A DNA stretch of 64,000 nt, taken from Amaranthus tricolor (taxonomy: Eukaryota > Streptophyta > Magnoliopsida > Caryophyllales > Amaranthaceae). The stretch lies in the NCBI RefSeq assembly GCF_026212465.1, contig NC_080059.1, positions 20,182,156 to 20,246,155 of the forward strand, read 5' to 3'. Positions 61,579 through 64,000 of the stretch are shown one piece after another. The notes beneath the pieces were generated by a model, which saw only the letters and a program-made list of their open reading frames with translations, searched no databases and was not told the origin of the DNA. A program made the position numbers and the translations under genes. How positions within the stretch are numbered: the first letter of the stretch is position 1; each line of letters begins with the position of its first letter.

Positions 61579-64000
61579 TTAATTCAAATGTATTCCTTCC
61601 GTGTGATCTACACGCATATAACCAACATCTACATCATCTACATCATCTTGATCCACTGATTTTGGATAGATAAAGGGAGGGGAGTCTTCAAAAGCATCAT
61701 ATTCTTCCTCATCCTCAACATCACCTATACCAAGGATACTTCTTTTTCCCGGTACAACAATAGACCATTTTTTATCAGACGGGTCGACAATGTAGAATAC
61801 TTGCTTGGCTTGTGTAGCTAGTATGAATGGCTCCTCACTATCACGCAAACGAGCTAAGTCTACAAGAGTAAATCCACAAGGGTCGTCATTTTTAATGCAT
61901 CGTCGATTATTATCTACCCACTTACATTTGAAAAGACCAATATTGAAAGTAGAGTAGTCAATCTCCCATATTTCATGTACCCGCCCGTAGTATACAATTT
62001 TAGCATCAACCGGCGCTTGATCCTTCGCACTCGCGTAAAATGTAGATGACGCCAAAATAGAAACCCCACTATTCTGTATATACGATGACTTCTTGTCTTG
62101 ACCCTCAGTCCAAAATGTAAAGCCATTGACATCGTAACCCTTATATTTGTTGACATCATCACGAGGACCAAAAGCTAACCACTTAACAATTTCGGATACA
62201 CCCTTGAGTTCTTCGCATATTACTCGATTATGAAACCAATTAATAAACGTCTTGTTATGCAACTGCATCAATGCCCTATCCCCTTTAGAAGGATGTTTTG
62301 CGCGCAATATATCAAAATGCTCACTCAAAAAAGGATGAACTTCCGGAATATGATGCAACACATACAAGTGTGCTTGTAGAAGGCTTTCTCGAGGAGGTGT
62401 GACCGATTTGGAGCCAATTGTTCCTTTTCCCTCAAGCCTTCCTTCATGTCTAGAGGTGGGAAGTCCAATAGGCTTTGCCATGGCCAAATACTCGGCTATA
62501 AAGTTACTAATCTCATCGCTCACAGTGCCTTGAATCATACTCCCCTCGGGTTGTGCTGGATTCCTCACCTTGTTTTGTAAAACACCATGTGTCTTTCAAA
62601 AGGATAATACCACCTTAAAAAAACGGACCCAAAAGCTTGATCTCACGAACAAGATGGACAATAAGATGAACCATTATGTCAAAGAAAGAAGGTGGAAAAT
62701 ACATCTCAAACTTGCATAAAGTTACAATCACGTCGAGTTGAAGTGCATCAAGTTTAAAGGGATCAAGAACTTTACTACAAATTGTGTTGAAGAACGAACA
62801 TAGCTCGGTAATAGCATACTTCACATGTTTTGGCAGTATTCCACGGATTGCAATTGGTAAGAACACTTGCATCATTACATGGCAATCGTGAGATTTCATG
62901 CTTCCCAACTTCAGCTCACCATTTAGGCTCACAAATCTATTCATGTTGGATGAGTACCCAGACGGAACCTTAATGCCATACAAACACTCACAAAATGTCC
63001 GCTTCTCTGCTTTGGACAATGTGTAGCAAGCTAGAGGCAAATAAACTTTGTCATTACTCATCTTCTTCTTACTGCCACCAACTTCATCAGCTCTATTTCT
63101 TTTCTTACTCACCTTAACATGTGCCCACAACTCCGGACGAAGACCCTTACATTCAAACCAATCTCGCACGGCCCTAACATCTTTTGTCTTACCCGGAATG
63201 TTCTTGAGAGTCCCGAGTATGGCATTGCATACATTTTTCTCTATATGTATAACGTCAAGACAATGCCTAACCTGTAGATCTCTCCAATATGGAAGCTTCC
63301 AAAAGATTGATTCTTTTTTCCATAATCGGTTTTCACCCCCTTGCACTTGCCCCGTTTTACCAAATACAGTCTCAACTCCCTTAACCTGTTCATAAACCTC
63401 ATAACCGGTCAACGGTCGACGAGCTACACGGTCCTCAACCTCCCTATTGAACAACTTCTTCTTCTTACGATATTGGTGGTCTCGTGGGAGGAACTTTCGA
63501 TGGTGCATGAATACGTGTTTGCACTTAGGAATCCACGTGGATTCCATGTCATCGATACATATTGGGCATGCTTTCTTCCCTTTGTTCTTATACCCCGATA
63601 AGTTGCCATATGCCGGAAAATCATTAACGGTGCATAAAAGCATTGCTCGCAAGGTGAACTCCTCATTAGCATATGCATCAAACACTGAAACGCCTTCATC
63701 CCATATCTTTCTCAAATCCTCAACGAGAGGTGCAAGATACACATCTATGTCATTGCCAGGTTGTTTAGGACCCGAGATAAGAAGCGAAAGCAATATGTAC
63801 TTACGCTTCATACACAACCAAGGTTGAAAATTATAGATCACTAAAAGTACCGGCTAAGTACTATGTTGAGAACTAAGATTGCCGAATGGGTTCATTCCAT
63901 CCGTACACAGTCCGAGCCTTAAATTACGAACCTCATCCCCAAAAGTCTTATGCAACCTATCAATACTCTTCCGGTCCGGAGAATCAGACGGATGTGTGAG
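61579..64000 (-). pseudogene. CACTA-2 TNP2-type transposase, partial and broken
   Basis: Covers the C-terminal two thirds of the TNP2 core, DUF4218 and DUF4216 regions; the start is beyond the edge. It keeps the 23 bp lost in CACTA-1. Three defects: TAG at 63854-63856 where CACTA-1 has Trp in S-T-W-P-V-L-L-V; one base lost at 62624/62625, giving a stop soon after K-L-L-G-P-F-F; and one base lost near 62585 that restores register only after the shifted stretch. HCLDVIHIEKNVCNA, AIRGILPKHVKYAI, VDNNRRCIKNDD and the acidic tail are otherwise conserved. The breaks differ from those of CACTA-1, so the two copies decayed independently. Confidence 0.9.

Overview
The window is repeat-dense, AT-rich nuclear DNA of a flowering plant, most likely a eudicot. 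The evidence is the transposon families present (plant-type CACTA, PIF/Harbinger, D39D mariner, Stowaway MITEs, Copia, Tat-lineage Gypsy), short GT-AG introns, long TA microsatellites, and a decayed plant receptor-like cytoplasmic kinase. I cannot name a species. No intact host gene was recognised, and all gene products named here are read from the sequence without database search.

Layout. 1-1805: minus-strand PIF/Harbinger pair, a Myb/SANT-like ORF1 that looks intact and a transposase fragment with a stop that runs off the left edge. 2.1-4.2 kb: microsatellites and a mariner transposase fossil. 6.9-20.6 kb: a three-layer nest, in which a Stowaway MITE (6894-20646) was split by a long solo LTR (7042-20527, TSD catat), itself split by a complete 10.3-kb CACTA element (8858-19190, TSD ata). 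22.8-24.9 kb: RLCK-VII/PBL-like kinase pseudogene, minus strand. 25.1-30.6 kb: full Copia element with 744-bp LTRs that look about 99% identical and a perfect TSD, but a broken polyprotein. 31.2-32.4 kb: second mariner fossil and a diverged Gypsy-type LTR. 32.65-45.18 kb: full Tat-lineage Ty3/Gypsy element with two RNase H domains and a spliced antisense gene bracketed by about 85-bp tandem repeats. 49.0-52.6 kb: second solo LTR of the long family, inverted relative to the first and carrying the empty CACTA site. 55.3-56.2 kb: short-LTR Copia fragment. 56.2-64.0 kb: a second CACTA copy in the opposite orientation, running off the right edge.

How the parts work together. Each CACTA copy carries a TNP2-type transposase gene, broken in both copies, and a second intron-rich gene that joins a plant En/Spm Transposase_24-like region to a Ulp1 (C48) cysteine-protease domain. 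A 169-bp tandem array sits inside one intron of that second gene. Subterminal palindromes (TTGCTGCGG...CCGCAGCAA) fill the element ends and are the likely protein-binding sites. Both copies, the Copia and the Gypsy carry frameshifts and stops, most of the stops being C-to-T (or G-to-A) type, so none looks autonomous as it stands.

The least ordinary features are the 169-bp intronic arrays and their stray copies between the two CACTA genes, the antisense spliced gene of the Gypsy element with its flanking repeats, and expanded TA tracts at two matching sites of CACTA copy 2.
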